In this document: in pieces, positions 1 to 8,995 of the stretch
How positions within the stretch are numbered: position 1 is the first letter of the stretch
Layout of the letters: each line of letters opens with the position of its first letter
Assembly (NCBI GenBank): GCA_049583635.1
Contig: JBAUWF010000102.1
Span: 53,789-117,788 of the forward strand
Direction of reading: 5' to 3'
Source: Dokdonella_A sp049583635
GTDB lineage: Bacteria > Pseudomonadota > Gammaproteobacteria > Xanthomonadales > Rhodanobacteraceae
DNA: 64,000 nt
Notes under the pieces: model-generated
Seen by the model: only the letters and a program-made list of their open reading frames with translations
The model's database searches: none
What the model was told of the DNA's origin: nothing
Made by a program: the position numbers and the translations under genes

Positions 1-1342
1 GTTCAAGCTGGTGACGTTCAATAATCTGGTCGATTCGCCGCTGATTGCCGGGCGCCACTTCAAGCGCGTCGACCTCGCACCGGGCGCCAAGGTGCCGGTG
101 CACCTGGATATCGTTGCCGATCATCCCGGCGAGCTCGTGATCACTGCCGCCCAGCTCGCCGCCCAGCGCAATCTCGTGACGCAGGCCTACGCATTGTTCG
201 GCTCGCACCACTACGATCACTACGATTTCCTGTTCACGCTGTCCGACAGCACCGGACATTTCGGTCTTGAACATCACCAATCCAGCGACGACCGCCTTTT
301 CGCCAAGTACTTCATCGACCCGGACACCTATATGGCTGGAGCCGGTCTGCTGCCACACGAATACGTGCACTCGTGGAACGGCAAGTTCCGGCGTCCGGCG
401 GACCTGTGGACACCCAATTTCAACGTGCCAATGAAAGACGATCTCCTGTGGGTGTACGAAGGTCTGACCGAGTATTTCGGTCCGGTACTGACCGCGCGTG
501 CCGGGCTGCGCGACGCCGACCAATTCCGCGCAGGACTGGCGATGGCCGCGGCCGCAATGGATCATCGTCCCGGTCGCAGCTGGCGCGACCTGCAGGATAC
601 GGCCGACGCCGCGCAAGTCCTCTACTACGCGCCACGCGCCTGGGCGTCGTGGCGACGTCGGACCGACTTCTATGTCGAAGGCGAACTCGTCTGGCTTGAT
701 GTCGATACGAAAATCCGCGAGATGTCCGGTGGAAAGCGCTCGCTCGATGATTTCGCGCGCGCGTTCTTCGGCATCGACAATGGCAGTTACAAGACCGTCA
801 CCTACGGTTTCGACGACATTGTCAACGCCTTGAACCAGATACAGCCGAACAACTGGACGGCGTTCCTGCGCAAGCGACTCGACACGACCGATCCGGCCGC
901 GCCGCTGGACGGTATCGCACGCGGCGGATGGAAGCTGGTCTACACCGACGCGCCCACCGCGTTGTTCAAAGCCAACGAAAAAGTGCGCAACTACGTCGAT
1001 CTCGCCTATTCACTCGGCATCACGATTGCTGGCCACAAGGACGACGCCACAGGTGTCGGCACCTTGAACGATGTACTGTGGAACAGTCCGGCATTTGCCG
1101 CAGGTCTCGCGCCCGGCATGAAGATCATCGCGGTCAACGGCGAAGCCTACGATGGCGACCTGCTCAAGGCGGCAGTCCTGGCAGCCAAAGACAGCACGCG
1201 CCCGATTGAACTGCTGGTGCGTAACGGTGAGGTCTTTTCGACCATCAAGATCGACTATCACGACGGCCCCAGATATCCGCGCCTGATGCGCATCAACGGA
1301 ACGCCCGATCGGCTTGACGCGATCATTCGCGCGCGACAATAG
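1..1342 (+). CDS. M61-family metallopeptidase with C-terminal PDZ domain, 5' truncated
   Basis: Partial gene: the reading frame is open to the left edge, so the start is outside the window. Counting from the GTG at 11, the zinc-binding HEYVH motif lies at residues 116-120 and a downstream Glu in YEGLTEYFG at about residue 150 fits the third ligand of the gluzincin M61 (glycyl aminopeptidase-like) family. A PDZ-like segment follows at about residues 340-430 (SPAFAAGLAPGMKIIAVNG). The family hydrolyses peptides, often with preference for N-terminal glycine; the N-terminal beta-rich domain is missing here. The gene is convergent with the decayed array end downstream. Substrate and localisation cannot be read from this fragment. 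Confidence 0.85.
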   Translation, partial: FKLVTFNNLVDSPLIAGRHFKRVDLAPGAKVPVHLDIVADHPGELVITAAQLAAQRNLVTQAYALFGSHHYDHYDFLFTLSDSTGHFGLEHHQSSDDRLFAKYFIDPDTYMAGAGLLPHEYVHSWNGKFRRPADLWTPNFNVPMKDDLLWVYEGLTEYFGPVLTARAGLRDADQFRAGLAMAAAAMDHRPGRSWRDLQDTADAAQVLYYAPRAWASWRRRTDFYVEGELVWLDVDTKIREMSGGKRSLDDFARAFFGIDNGSYKTVTYGFDDIVNALNQIQPNNWTAFLRKRLDTTDPAAPLDGIARGGWKLVYTDAPTALFKANEKVRNYVDLAYSLGITIAGHKDDATGVGTLNDVLWNSPAFAAGLAPGMKIIAVNGEAYDGDLLKAAVLAAKDSTRPIELLVRNGEVFSTIKIDYHDGPRYPRLMRINGTPDRLDAIIRARQ

Positions 1343-1353
1343 GGTCCCTGTTG

Positions 1354-1367
1354 CGGTCGTGAGACCG
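1354..1367. other. Short hairpin with GTGA tetraloop between convergent genes
   Basis: Five-base perfect stem (CGGTC/GACCG) closing a GTGA loop, 12 bases after the stop of the M61 gene. No T-run follows on either strand, so it is at best a weak terminator or RNA end structure. Confidence 0.3.
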
Positions 1368-1375
1368 TGAACGGG

Positions 1376-1671
1376 CTACGCACCATCTTCAGCCGTTGCT
1401 TGGTGATCGTTCCCTATCGCAACAACGTGAAGCCACAACAACTCGCTTCCGGAAGCTTTCTGCACGCCACGCTCGCCGTGACGCCAGGACCGCAGCAACA
1501 CGACAAGAAATCCCGGGACCATCGCCGGCGTCGCGCCGCGCTGTAATCCATCGGGCCAACCGAATTGGTGCACGACGATGTCGGTACCTTGGAGCAGTGC
1601 GAATGACGCGGCCACGTAGCCAGAGCCCACTGCACCCGCTTGCGGTGCCTGGGATCAGCGAGCAGGCTGAT
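1376..1671 (-). pseudogene. Decayed N-terminal remnant of a family A TolB/TPR membrane gene
   Basis: The remnant aligns with the first ~85 residues of the neighbouring family A proteins (pattern xxRKRVQWALA, then YVAASFALLQGTDIV, then HGERGVQKASGSELLWL). Three lesions are visible. The position equivalent to the ATG start reads ATC (1671-1669). One base is missing after the WALA codons, so the first membrane helix continues in another frame. The frame after the second membrane helix is degraded and stops at 1376, with no TolB or TPR part. It cannot produce a normal product. Confidence 0.85.
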
Positions 1672-1860
1672 GTCCGCGTTTCCCCGCGCAGACCTTGGGG
1701 AAACGCGGATCGTGGGTTTTCAGTTTCTCCACCACGGCGACGAAGCGCGGATTGCAGCGGATCGAACATGGATGTGCGGCATCACGTTCGCCCAACTGCA
1801 ATTGAGCCATGGCGACGGTGTCCGGGCCATTGACATTGGCTGTTCGTCAATCAGGCTCAT
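1672..1860 (-). pseudogene. Internally deleted family A remnant: start codons joined to a C-terminal end
   Basis: An ATG at 1860 overlaps the preceding stop by four bases (ATGA), exactly as intact array members do, and begins MSLID, like the MSLIAD start of the gene at 3685. After a few codons the frame breaks. In another frame there is a C-terminal tail typical of TPR proteins (NPRFVAVVEKLKTHDPRF, about 1690-1755). The central ~500 codons are absent. I read this as a family A gene reduced by an internal deletion. The tail assignment rests on pattern similarity only. Confidence 0.6.
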
Positions 1861-2152
1861 GACTTGGCCGCCTTCAACTTCGGCGCATCACAAATGAAGT
1901 CATCGGCACCGACCGCGCGGCATTGCGGCGGGAATCCTTTCTTGCGCCAGTATTCGGCGACGCCGAGGCGCTCGATCAGCTTCTTGAAGTCGGGCGAGTT
2001 GCGGAAGGTCGGCGGCTCGTTTTCCCATTGCAGTATCGAGCTGTTACCCGGGTCCATCGCCTTGGCGGCGCAATCGAAATCGCCCAGCCACAGGCATATG
2101 AGGTTTAATCCCACCTGGCTCACAAACAGATTTTTCGGATCTGAAAATCGGC
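1857..2152 (-). pseudogene. Out-of-frame 3' end of the family A gene at 2120-3685
   Basis: This 88-codon frame (GTG at 2123) and the few codons before it read GRFSDPKNLFVSQVGLN then LWLGDFDCAAKAMD and FRNSPDFKKLIERLGVAEYW, a typical C-terminus for this family. It joins the upstream gene if one base is restored near 2150, where the upstream frame turns into a short unrelated tail. The combined product would be about 610 residues, matching the 596-604 residue paralogues. It ends in TGA overlapping the ATG of the next remnant at 1860. Confidence 0.75.
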
Positions 2153-3685
2153 CTCAAGTTGCTGCGCAACGGCCGGTGACGACGATTCTGGATGGCCTAT
2201 CGCGGCAACCAGGACCCGGGCCTGTCTGGGAGTCGCGCCCCACGCCTGCATCAACAGCACCGCCTGTATCCGATCGCCGTGGCGTATCGAGGCCGCCATG
2301 AACTCGGCGGTGTGAGACTGGGCATCGCCAGCGAGCATGGCCTGGTCGTACAGAGCGAGGGCGCGTTCAGTCTGGCCGGCCTGCAACATCGCGAAGGCTT
2401 TCCACGTGCGGCAGTTTCCATAGTGGGGATCGAGTTGCAGGCAGTGATCGAGGTCGGCGATCGCCCGATCGAAGAAGCCCAGGTTCAACGAGCCGACTGC
2501 ACGCCACAGGAGCGCGGTGCTGTTGTGCGGGTCCACGGCGATTGCCCGATTGAGCATCTCGATGCCCTTGGCCCAATCGGGGACATCCCGATTTTGCTCG
2601 TTGCTCCCCAGTACCGCCCAGGCCATGGAGAGTTTCGGGTCGAGATCGAGGGCACGCTTCGCGGCTTGGTCGGCCAGCGATAGGTAATCGCGATCGACAA
2701 AGCCCCAGCCCGGCATCACCGAATAGGCAGCCGACAAGCCTTCCCAACCACGTGCAAAATTCGGATCCAGTTTGACGGCGTGTTCATAGAGCCGGATGCT
2801 TTCTTTCAAGTCCGAGCGGCTCAGAAACAACTCGCGTGCCTTGAGGAAGGATTCGTAGGCATTGAGGTTGGCAGTATCGGCTTTCACCGCGACCGCAGGC
2901 ATCGTGCCCGGCTTGCCGATCGCTTTACCCACGGCGGCGACGATGGCATTGGCAATGTCGCTCTGGATCCTGAAGATGTCGGCCAGCTTGCGGTCGTAGG
3001 TTTCCGACCACAGATGGCGATCGTCGCTGGCATCGATCAGCTGCGCGGTGATGCGCACCTCGTCGCCCTGCTTGCGCACGCTCCCTTCCACCACGTATCT
3101 GACCTTGAGCGCCTTCGCGATTTCCGGCGTGCCGACCTCGCGGCCCTTGAACGCGAACGACGAGGTGCGCGATGCCACGCTGAAGCCATTGACCCGGACC
3201 AGCACGTTGAGCAGTTCCTCTGAAATGCCGTCTGCGAAGTACTGGTTGTTCTTGTCGTCGGACATGTTGAGAAACGGCAGCACGGCGATCGAGCGCGGGT
3301 CCGCCTCCGCCACCATCGAGGCCGCCGGCCTTGCTGAATCCGACTTCGCGCCGGCCGACGACGATGCAGGGGTCGGCGACACCACCGGCGCGTTTCCGAC
3401 GAACCGCCACAGCACCACGCCGCCGATCGCCAGCACCAGCGCCAGCAGCAGCAACTCCGCGCCGCTGACTTTCTGCGCGCCGCGCTCGCCGTGGTACCAG
3501 GCCAGCACCAGCGTAATGAAAAACCCGACGACCAGCGCCAGGGTTATTCCCCGGCGTACGGTCTCCGGCCAGGCGAATTGCTGCGCGACGACATCGATAC
3601 CCTGCAACAGCGCGAATGCTCCCGCCACGTAGGCCACCGCCCACTGCATCAGCTTGCGTTGCCTGAGATCGGCGATCAGGGACAT
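2120..3685 (-). CDS. Family A membrane TolB-like/TPR protein, 3' frameshifted
   Basis: 521 codons from the ATG at 3685 (MSLIADLRQRKLMQW). Three hydrophobic segments at about residues 15-33, 43-63 and 78-96 are separated by the family motif AWYHGERGAQKVSG. With Lys/Arg at the N-terminus and in the second loop, the rest should face the periplasm. A TolB N-terminal/FlgO-like domain spans about 135-255 (SIAVLPFLNMSDDKNNQYF, then SRTSSFAFKG, VEGSVRK, QLIDASDDRHLWSETYDR). TPR-like repeats follow (LDPNFARGWEGLSAAY, VDPHNSTALLWRAVGSL). It belongs to the shorter subtype (SEELLNVL and RTSSF motifs). A one-base lesion near 2150 cuts off the last ~90 residues, so function is doubtful. Confidence 0.8.
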   Translation of the reverse strand: MSLIADLRQRKLMQWAVAYVAGAFALLQGIDVVAQQFAWPETVRRGITLALVVGFFITLVLAWYHGERGAQKVSGAELLLLALVLAIGGVVLWRFVGNAPVVSPTPASSSAGAKSDSARPAASMVAEADPRSIAVLPFLNMSDDKNNQYFADGISEELLNVLVRVNGFSVASRTSSFAFKGREVGTPEIAKALKVRYVVEGSVRKQGDEVRITAQLIDASDDRHLWSETYDRKLADIFRIQSDIANAIVAAVGKAIGKPGTMPAVAVKADTANLNAYESFLKARELFLSRSDLKESIRLYEHAVKLDPNFARGWEGLSAAYSVMPGWGFVDRDYLSLADQAAKRALDLDPKLSMAWAVLGSNEQNRDVPDWAKGIEMLNRAIAVDPHNSTALLWRAVGSLNLGFFDRAIADLDHCLQLDPHYGNCRTWKAFAMLQAGQTERALALYDQAMLAGDAQSHTAEFMAASIRHGDRIQAVLLMQAWGATPRQARVLVAAIGHPESSSPAVAQQLEADFQIRKICL

Positions 3686-3764
3686 GGAAGCCGCATCCCG
3701 GCACTCCCTTCGCATCCAATGAGCCGCGTTGCTCTACGGTCGCCTTCAATGACGCGAGAGCGGA

Positions 3765-4553
3765 TCATGGCTTGCCGGCTTCTGGCTGGGCGGCTTTCCC
3801 GTCGAACGAGGCAATGGCGCGCCGCAGGATGATGACATCGCTGCCGAGATCGTTGCGCGCGTTCGTGAGCACCGAGAAATGCAGGCGCAGGTCGGGGAGC
3901 AGTTCCGGGTCGTTGCGCAGTGCTGCGGCGCCCGCGGTGATTTCGGCGTCGGAGACGGTGAGCTGGCAATCGGGCTTGAAGCCGACCACATAGCCAAGTT
4001 GATTGATCCGGTCGCTGCAACCGGCGCGGATCGCCTGCTGGACCGCGTGCGGAATGATCCGGCGCACGCGCATCCGATACGGCGACGCTACCATGTTGTT
4101 GCTGTCGTCGCGCAGACTGTCATAGTTGAAGAAATTCGAAATGTCGCTCATGTCGAGGCGACGCGGCAGGGTGCCGAGTTCACCGGACGAGATCACTTCG
4201 TCCCAGGTCGCGCGCGTGGTGGGGAAATAGTTGTATTCCGTGGCGCGAAAGGCATTGACGACGAGTGCCTTGGGGTCGGGTGCGGGACTCTTCAACAAGG
4301 CAACGGTCTTTTCGGCACTGGAATCAACGGCCCGGTAGTAAGCAACCATGTGCTCGCGATCGCGCAGGTCCACGCGCAGGTCCTGCAACAGGCGCTGGGC
4401 GACTTCGCCTCCCTTGATCTTTTCTTCCCGTGCCGTATTCCAGTTCGACGCCTGGATGCCGATGAACACGCCGAACACGACGATGAACAGTTCGATGAAG
4501 ACACCAGCCCAGCGTTGCTGCCTTACGTGCTCAATGAAGCGGTTGCTGATCAT
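3765..4553 (-). CDS. Family B single-pass membrane protein (DUF6090-like), cysteine-pair subgroup
   Basis: 262 residues. A short basic helix (MISNRFIEHVRQQRW) precedes one membrane segment at about residues 16-36, ending in GVFIGIQASNWNTAR; this resembles the LVVIGILIALQINNWNE signature I recall for DUF6090. The remaining ~220 residues are helical and should be periplasmic. The array-wide core is present as TWDEVISSGELGTLPRRL. Two cysteines in the pattern IRAGCSD...GFKPDCQ mark subgroup B1. This is the only complete B gene lying among the A genes. Its start overlaps the stop of the A/B chimeric remnant by four bases. Function is unknown. Confidence 0.75.
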   Translation of the reverse strand: MISNRFIEHVRQQRWAGVFIELFIVVFGVFIGIQASNWNTAREEKIKGGEVAQRLLQDLRVDLRDREHMVAYYRAVDSSAEKTVALLKSPAPDPKALVVNAFRATEYNYFPTTRATWDEVISSGELGTLPRRLDMSDISNFFNYDSLRDDSNNMVASPYRMRVRRIIPHAVQQAIRAGCSDRINQLGYVVGFKPDCQLTVSDAEITAGAAALRNDPELLPDLRLHFSVLTNARNDLGSDVIILRRAIASFDGKAAQPEAGKP

Positions 4554-5062
4554 TGCACGTCCTTCCCCATTGATTTTGGTGCAGCGTCGAGCGCGACGAG
4601 CGCATCCTGCAGACTGTTCCTGACGCCGCCGATATTCAGCACTGCACTGGCCGCAAAGCTGTACTGATAGCGGAGATCGGCGAGGACGGCCGGGTCGCTG
4701 CGCGCGGCAGCGGCGACCTCCTTGAGTGCAACGGGGTCGCCGCGAATTGAAAGGTCCTGGCGAAACCGACCATGAAGTCCCGTTTGTCGTGCACGTCGCT
4801 GCAACTCGCTCGCATCGCGAATTGCATGGTCATCGGAATGATTTTCCGCACGGTGTGGCGATAGGCCGAACCAAGACTCTTGCCGTTGGCTTGACGTGCG
4901 ATCCGATCCACCCATCCTCCAGCATCGGCAGGACGGCCGGTACCGTTCCAGAAAAGGGCTATTGTGGCGCTTTTCGCGCACAACCTGTCGATAGGGCCGA
5001 CGCGAAGGACACACGGTCCAGCGCGCCCACTGCACCAGCTTGCGTTGCTTGATCTCGGTCAC
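4550..5062 (-). pseudogene. Chimeric remnant: family A start fused to a broken family B gene
   Basis: The GTG at 5062 starts MTEIKQRKLVQWAR, the beginning of a family A protein. After about 14 codons the similarity switches to the middle and end of a family B1 protein, split over two frames: YRHTVRKIIPMTMQFAMR, ASCSDVHDKRDFMVGFAR in one frame, then VAAAARSDPAVLADLRYQYS and SLQDALVALDAAPKS in the other. The closest relative in the window is the gene at 17048-17830. A deletion apparently removed most of an A gene plus the N-terminal half of the following B gene, and a frameshift came in addition. The long open frame running through both is accidental. Confidence 0.8.
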
Positions 5063-5069
5063 AGGTCCG

Positions 5070-7184
5070 TCACGACGCGGTGCTCGAAATGGGCGGCGCC
5101 GGATAGCGCGTCAGCGGCGGGCGGAACTTGGCGTATTTCTTCAGCAGCGCCTGGAATTGAGGTGTCTTGCGGATCGGGTCCCATCCGGGGTCGAGCCACA
5201 GCATGACCGGCGAATACCAGGTTCCGATACCCGGGGTAGTCAGGGCATCCGACAGCACTTGCACGGCCTTGTCCGCACGGCCGGCCTGCGCATACCGCTC
5301 GGCACAACGTTCCATCAGAAGGGGACGGTAAAGGTGGTCGCTGCTGTGTTCGGCGATGGCCAGCACTCTTGCGGTATCTGCCAACCCTGCCTTGGTCCGG
5401 CCCATCCCAAGTTCTGCCCGGGCGACCTTGATCAACGACAACGCCTGGTTGATGCCTGGACTACCGGCCATCGCCGCATATTGCGTGCGCTCTTGCAGCA
5501 GCGCCTTGGCGTAGTACGCGCGCGCCCTGCCCGGTTCACCACGCAGTCCATACAGGTAGGCGAGTTGCAGGGACTTGGTGCCACGGATGTTGGTAGCAAA
5601 CGGGCCCGGTGAATAGGGAATGGATTGCAGCAGCGTCAGCGCCTGGTCGTACTTGCGTGCCAGGGTCAAAAAGCCAACCCGATCCAATGCCAGTCTCGGG
5701 TTGTCACCTTTCGCCTGCGCCAGGGCCTTGGGCAGGTCGCTGCTGCTGTACACGATCGCCAGTGCGAAATTGGCCCTGGCGTTGACGTTGGCCGGGTCCA
5801 GCGCCAACGCGCGCTGGAAGGCCTGTTCCGCCTGAGCGTACTGGCTGACCGCCATGTAGGTCACACCCATCTCGAAGGCCAGGCTGGTGTTGCGCGGATC
5901 CAGTGCCAGCGCTTTCTGGAACACGCCGATGGCCTGGTTGAACTTGCCCTGGCGGCGCAATACGGCCGCTTTTCCCAACAGCGCAATGCTGTCATTGGGT
6001 CGCAGGGCAAGAGCGGCGGCTAACGCCTTGAGCGCCGCGGAGTAATCGCCCTTGCCCCAGTAGTCGTACATCCCCATCGCGTGGTGCGCGTCGGCCAGAT
6101 CCGGTGCCAGCTTGAGTGCCTGTTCGGCCTGGGCCCGCGCATCGGCATATAGCGGGGCGGCTTTTTCCCCTCCGCCGCCGAACCAGGCGAGCTGGCTTTC
6201 CATGAACGAAAGCTGCGCGCGCGCCTGGGCAAAATCCGGTGCCTTGGCAATGGCCTGTCGGTAGAACGCGATGGCCTGCTTCATCGCCGCCGTGTCGTAG
6301 TTGATGTTGCCCCGGTTGGCAAAGTACTCGCCTTGAAGGTACAGGTCGTTGGCCTCCGTATTACTGCTCAGTGTCGTGGCCAGGCGCCTGGTCTCGGCCG
6401 GCGAGAGCCTGGCCTTGAGCGTGTCGGCGATCTTCTGCGCCACCTCGCCCTCGACGCTGAACACGTTCTTCAGCGTGCGCGTGTAGCTGTCGGCCCATAT
6501 GTGATGGTCGTTGCGCGTATCGATCAACTGCACGTTGACCAGGACCTGGTCGCCGGCCTTCTGCACGCTGCCTTCCAGGATCGTGGCCACCCCGAGCTGT
6601 TTGCCGATGCTCTGCAGGTTCTGCGGATGGCTGCCGTACTGCAGGGTGGACGTACGCGAGATCACTGCCAGGTCGCCGATGGAGGCCAGCTTGGTCAGGA
6701 TCAGGTCCTGCATGCCATCGGCGAAATATTGGTTGCTCTTGTCCGCGGACAGGTTCTCGAACGGCAGTACGGCGATGGACTTGGCGGGGATGCTTGCGGA
6801 GGCGGCCGTTGCCGCAGGCGCGGATGCCGTCGCAGCGGTATTACCGGCGTTTGCCGCCTGGGAGGTTGGCGGGGCCGCCGTCGTGCCGCGTGGCGTGAAC
6901 CGCCACAGCAGCGTGCCGCCGATCGCCAGCAGCAGCGAGACGATCACCAATTCGGTGCCGCTGACGCGCTGGCGCCCCTGTTCGCCGTGGTACCAGGCCA
7001 GGACCAGCGTCACCAGAAACCCCAGCGCCATAACGCCGAACGCCAGTGGCATGATCCAGCGCGGCCAGCCGTAGCTTTGCACCGCCAGGTCGACCACCTG
7101 CAGCAGCGCCCAAGCGCCGGCCACGTAAGCCAGCGCCCACTGCACCAGCTTGCGCTGCTTCAGGCGCTCGAGGAAATCCGTCAT
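5070..7184 (-). CDS. Family A membrane TolB-like/TPR protein, long subtype
   Basis: 704 residues from the ATG at 7184, which overlaps the previous stop by four bases (ATGA). Membrane segments lie at about 16-35, 44-64 and 78-95 with the AWYHGEQGRQRVSG loop between the second and third. The TolB-like domain starts near residue 137 (SIAVLPFENLSADKSNQYF) and shows the long-subtype signature ADGMQDLILTKLASIGDL, SRTSTLQYGSHPQNL, LEGSVQKAGDQVLVNVQL. TPR units run from about 290 to 600 (LALDPRNTSLAFEMGVTYMA, LALDPANVNARANFALAI). The C-terminus has the subtype ending SPVMLWLDPGWDPIRKTPQF. Domain-level assignment is good; the biological role is not known. Confidence 0.85.
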   Translation of the reverse strand: MTDFLERLKQRKLVQWALAYVAGAWALLQVVDLAVQSYGWPRWIMPLAFGVMALGFLVTLVLAWYHGEQGRQRVSGTELVIVSLLLAIGGTLLWRFTPRGTTAAPPTSQAANAGNTAATASAPAATAASASIPAKSIAVLPFENLSADKSNQYFADGMQDLILTKLASIGDLAVISRTSTLQYGSHPQNLQSIGKQLGVATILEGSVQKAGDQVLVNVQLIDTRNDHHIWADSYTRTLKNVFSVEGEVAQKIADTLKARLSPAETRRLATTLSSNTEANDLYLQGEYFANRGNINYDTAAMKQAIAFYRQAIAKAPDFAQARAQLSFMESQLAWFGGGGEKAAPLYADARAQAEQALKLAPDLADAHHAMGMYDYWGKGDYSAALKALAAALALRPNDSIALLGKAAVLRRQGKFNQAIGVFQKALALDPRNTSLAFEMGVTYMAVSQYAQAEQAFQRALALDPANVNARANFALAIVYSSSDLPKALAQAKGDNPRLALDRVGFLTLARKYDQALTLLQSIPYSPGPFATNIRGTKSLQLAYLYGLRGEPGRARAYYAKALLQERTQYAAMAGSPGINQALSLIKVARAELGMGRTKAGLADTARVLAIAEHSSDHLYRPLLMERCAERYAQAGRADKAVQVLSDALTTPGIGTWYSPVMLWLDPGWDPIRKTPQFQALLKKYAKFRPPLTRYPAPPISSTAS

Positions 7185-8995
7185 GGTGATTCTGCCGCAG
7201 CATTGGCGCCCGGTTCGGTGGGGAGCGCCGGGAGTTTCACGTCAAACTTGACCCTGGCCAACTGGTCGGGCGCGAAGCCTACCTTGCGCAGGTAGGCCTT
7301 CCAGCGGGGGTCGTCATGCAGCTTGCTGAAGGAGACGCCGTAGATGGTGTAGGGGACGGACCGATTGCGCTGGCCCACCGTTTTGTCGAGCAATGCAAAG
7401 GCCTTGTCCACATCGCCGCAATCGGCATAGACGCTGGCCACCGCCGGGGTTGGATAGTGTCCGGCTTGATCCAAATAATCATTGAGTATCTTGATGCCCT
7501 CCGCGCGGCGCCCCGTCCCGCACAGGGCCGAGACCAATGGATATTTGCTGTTGGGATAATCAGCCAGTGCCTTCCCGGGTTGGCCAATCCCGATTTCGAC
7601 CCATGAGGTCAGGAATTGGATTTGTATATTTTCAGGGCTCAGCTTGTGGGCTTTGCGTGCGATCTTCAAAGCCTGCTTCAAGCGACCTTGCTGTATCGAC
7701 ACCTCGGCCATGTTGACGTCGATATCCGAATTGAGCGGATCCAGGCGCTTGGCACGATGCAACACGGCCATGGCCTGTTCCGGCCGATCCAGCACGAACA
7801 GGAATTTGCCGACGTTGAGCAGGACGTCCGGGTTTTCCGGATCCAGCGCCAGCGCCCGCTTGAAATTTGCAGCCGCCGCGTTGAAGTCAAACTTTTCGAA
7901 CGTGGCCAGATACCCCTCGAACGACAGGCCCACGGCGTTGTCCGGTTCAAGTGCGAGCGCCTTCCGGGTGTAGCGTTGCGCCTGGCCAAAGCCTTCCTGC
8001 GACGCGCAGTTGCCCAGCCATGGCTTGTTGATCGCATTCTGCGCCAGGCCGATCCATGCCGCGGCATAACGGGGTTCGATCGCCAGCGCCCGCTGGTAGA
8101 GGGCGTCGGACTTGTCGAGCGCCTTGACGGTGCCTTGATAACTTAGCAGGCGGCCCTGCAGGTAGAACGTGTAGGCCTGCGGATCGACCGCCTTCACGGT
8201 GGGTTCGCCAGCCAGCAACTGCAGCCGCAGTTGCTTGACCACATCCGCGCCGATCTCGTCCTGGATCTTGAACACGTCCTTGAGCCGGCGGTCGTAGGTC
8301 TGCGACCAGCGTTGGCTGTCGCTGGCAGCATCGACCAGCTGTACGGAGATTCGCACCTCGTCGCCGGCCTTCTGCACCGAACCTTCCAGGATGTAGGCCA
8401 CATGCAATTTCTCGGCGATCTGCGGGATGGTGTAGCCCTTGCCGCGGAACCAGAACGAGGACGTGCGCGCGGTGACCTGCAATTGCGGGATGCGCGCCAG
8501 CAGGTTCAGCAGGTCCTCGGAGATGCCGTCGGAGAAATACTGCTGGCTCTGGTCGCCGGAGAGGTTGGCGAACGGCAGCACGGCGATGGACTTGGCGGGA
8601 GTCGCGGCATTCGATTCCGGCGTTGACGCGATCGGTTTCGACGCATTTTCTGCTGCGCCCGAAGTTTGCTGAACCGATGCCTTCTTTCCCGCCAACGGTA
8701 CGCGCGAAAACTGCCACAGGAATCCGCCACCAATTGCCAGCGCCAGGGCAATCAGCAGCAACTCAGGACCGGTGACGCGCTGGCGCCCCTGCTCGCCGTG
8801 GTACCAGGCCAGCACCAAAGTGATGAAGAAACCCACGACCAGGGCCAGGGTGATTCCGCGTTGCACGTCTTCGGACCAGTCGAACTGGTGCGCAACAATG
8901 TCGACACCCTGCAACAGCGCAAACGCCGCGGCAACGTATGCCAAAGCCCACTGCACCAGCTTGCGTTGTTTGAGCTGGGTCCAGAGCTCAGTCAC
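7181..8995 (-). CDS. Family A membrane TolB-like/TPR protein, short subtype
   Basis: 604 residues from the ATG at 8995 (MTELWTQLKQRKLVQW). Three membrane segments lie in the first ~100 residues. The TolB-like domain at about 135-260 carries the short-subtype signature SDGISEDLLNLLARI, ARTSSFWFRGKGYTI, VQLVDAASDSQRWSQTYDRR. TPR units follow from about 290 (LAIEPRYAAAWIGLAQNAIN, LDPENPDVLLNVGKFLFV, LDPLNSDIDVNMAEVSIQ). The tail SFSKLHDDPRWKAYLRKVGF is the usual ending of this subtype. The start lies in an ATGACTGA box whose TGA is the stop of the upstream gene (8-base overlap). Confidence 0.85.
   Translation of the reverse strand: MTELWTQLKQRKLVQWALAYVAAAFALLQGVDIVAHQFDWSEDVQRGITLALVVGFFITLVLAWYHGEQGRQRVTGPELLLIALALAIGGGFLWQFSRVPLAGKKASVQQTSGAAENASKPIASTPESNAATPAKSIAVLPFANLSGDQSQQYFSDGISEDLLNLLARIPQLQVTARTSSFWFRGKGYTIPQIAEKLHVAYILEGSVQKAGDEVRISVQLVDAASDSQRWSQTYDRRLKDVFKIQDEIGADVVKQLRLQLLAGEPTVKAVDPQAYTFYLQGRLLSYQGTVKALDKSDALYQRALAIEPRYAAAWIGLAQNAINKPWLGNCASQEGFGQAQRYTRKALALEPDNAVGLSFEGYLATFEKFDFNAAAANFKRALALDPENPDVLLNVGKFLFVLDRPEQAMAVLHRAKRLDPLNSDIDVNMAEVSIQQGRLKQALKIARKAHKLSPENIQIQFLTSWVEIGIGQPGKALADYPNSKYPLVSALCGTGRRAEGIKILNDYLDQAGHYPTPAVASVYADCGDVDKAFALLDKTVGQRNRSVPYTIYGVSFSKLHDDPRWKAYLRKVGFAPDQLARVKFDVKLPALPTEPGANAAAESP

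Noticed and set aside
2120..2160. Programmed ribosomal frameshift in the split family A gene
   Set aside because: No slippery heptamer or obvious downstream structure was found, and the neighbouring genes contain random lesions, so decay or sequence error is simpler.
4550..5062. A real 170-residue protein
   Set aside because: The frame crosses from family A to family B sequence and contains a middle part that matches its paralogues only in another frame.
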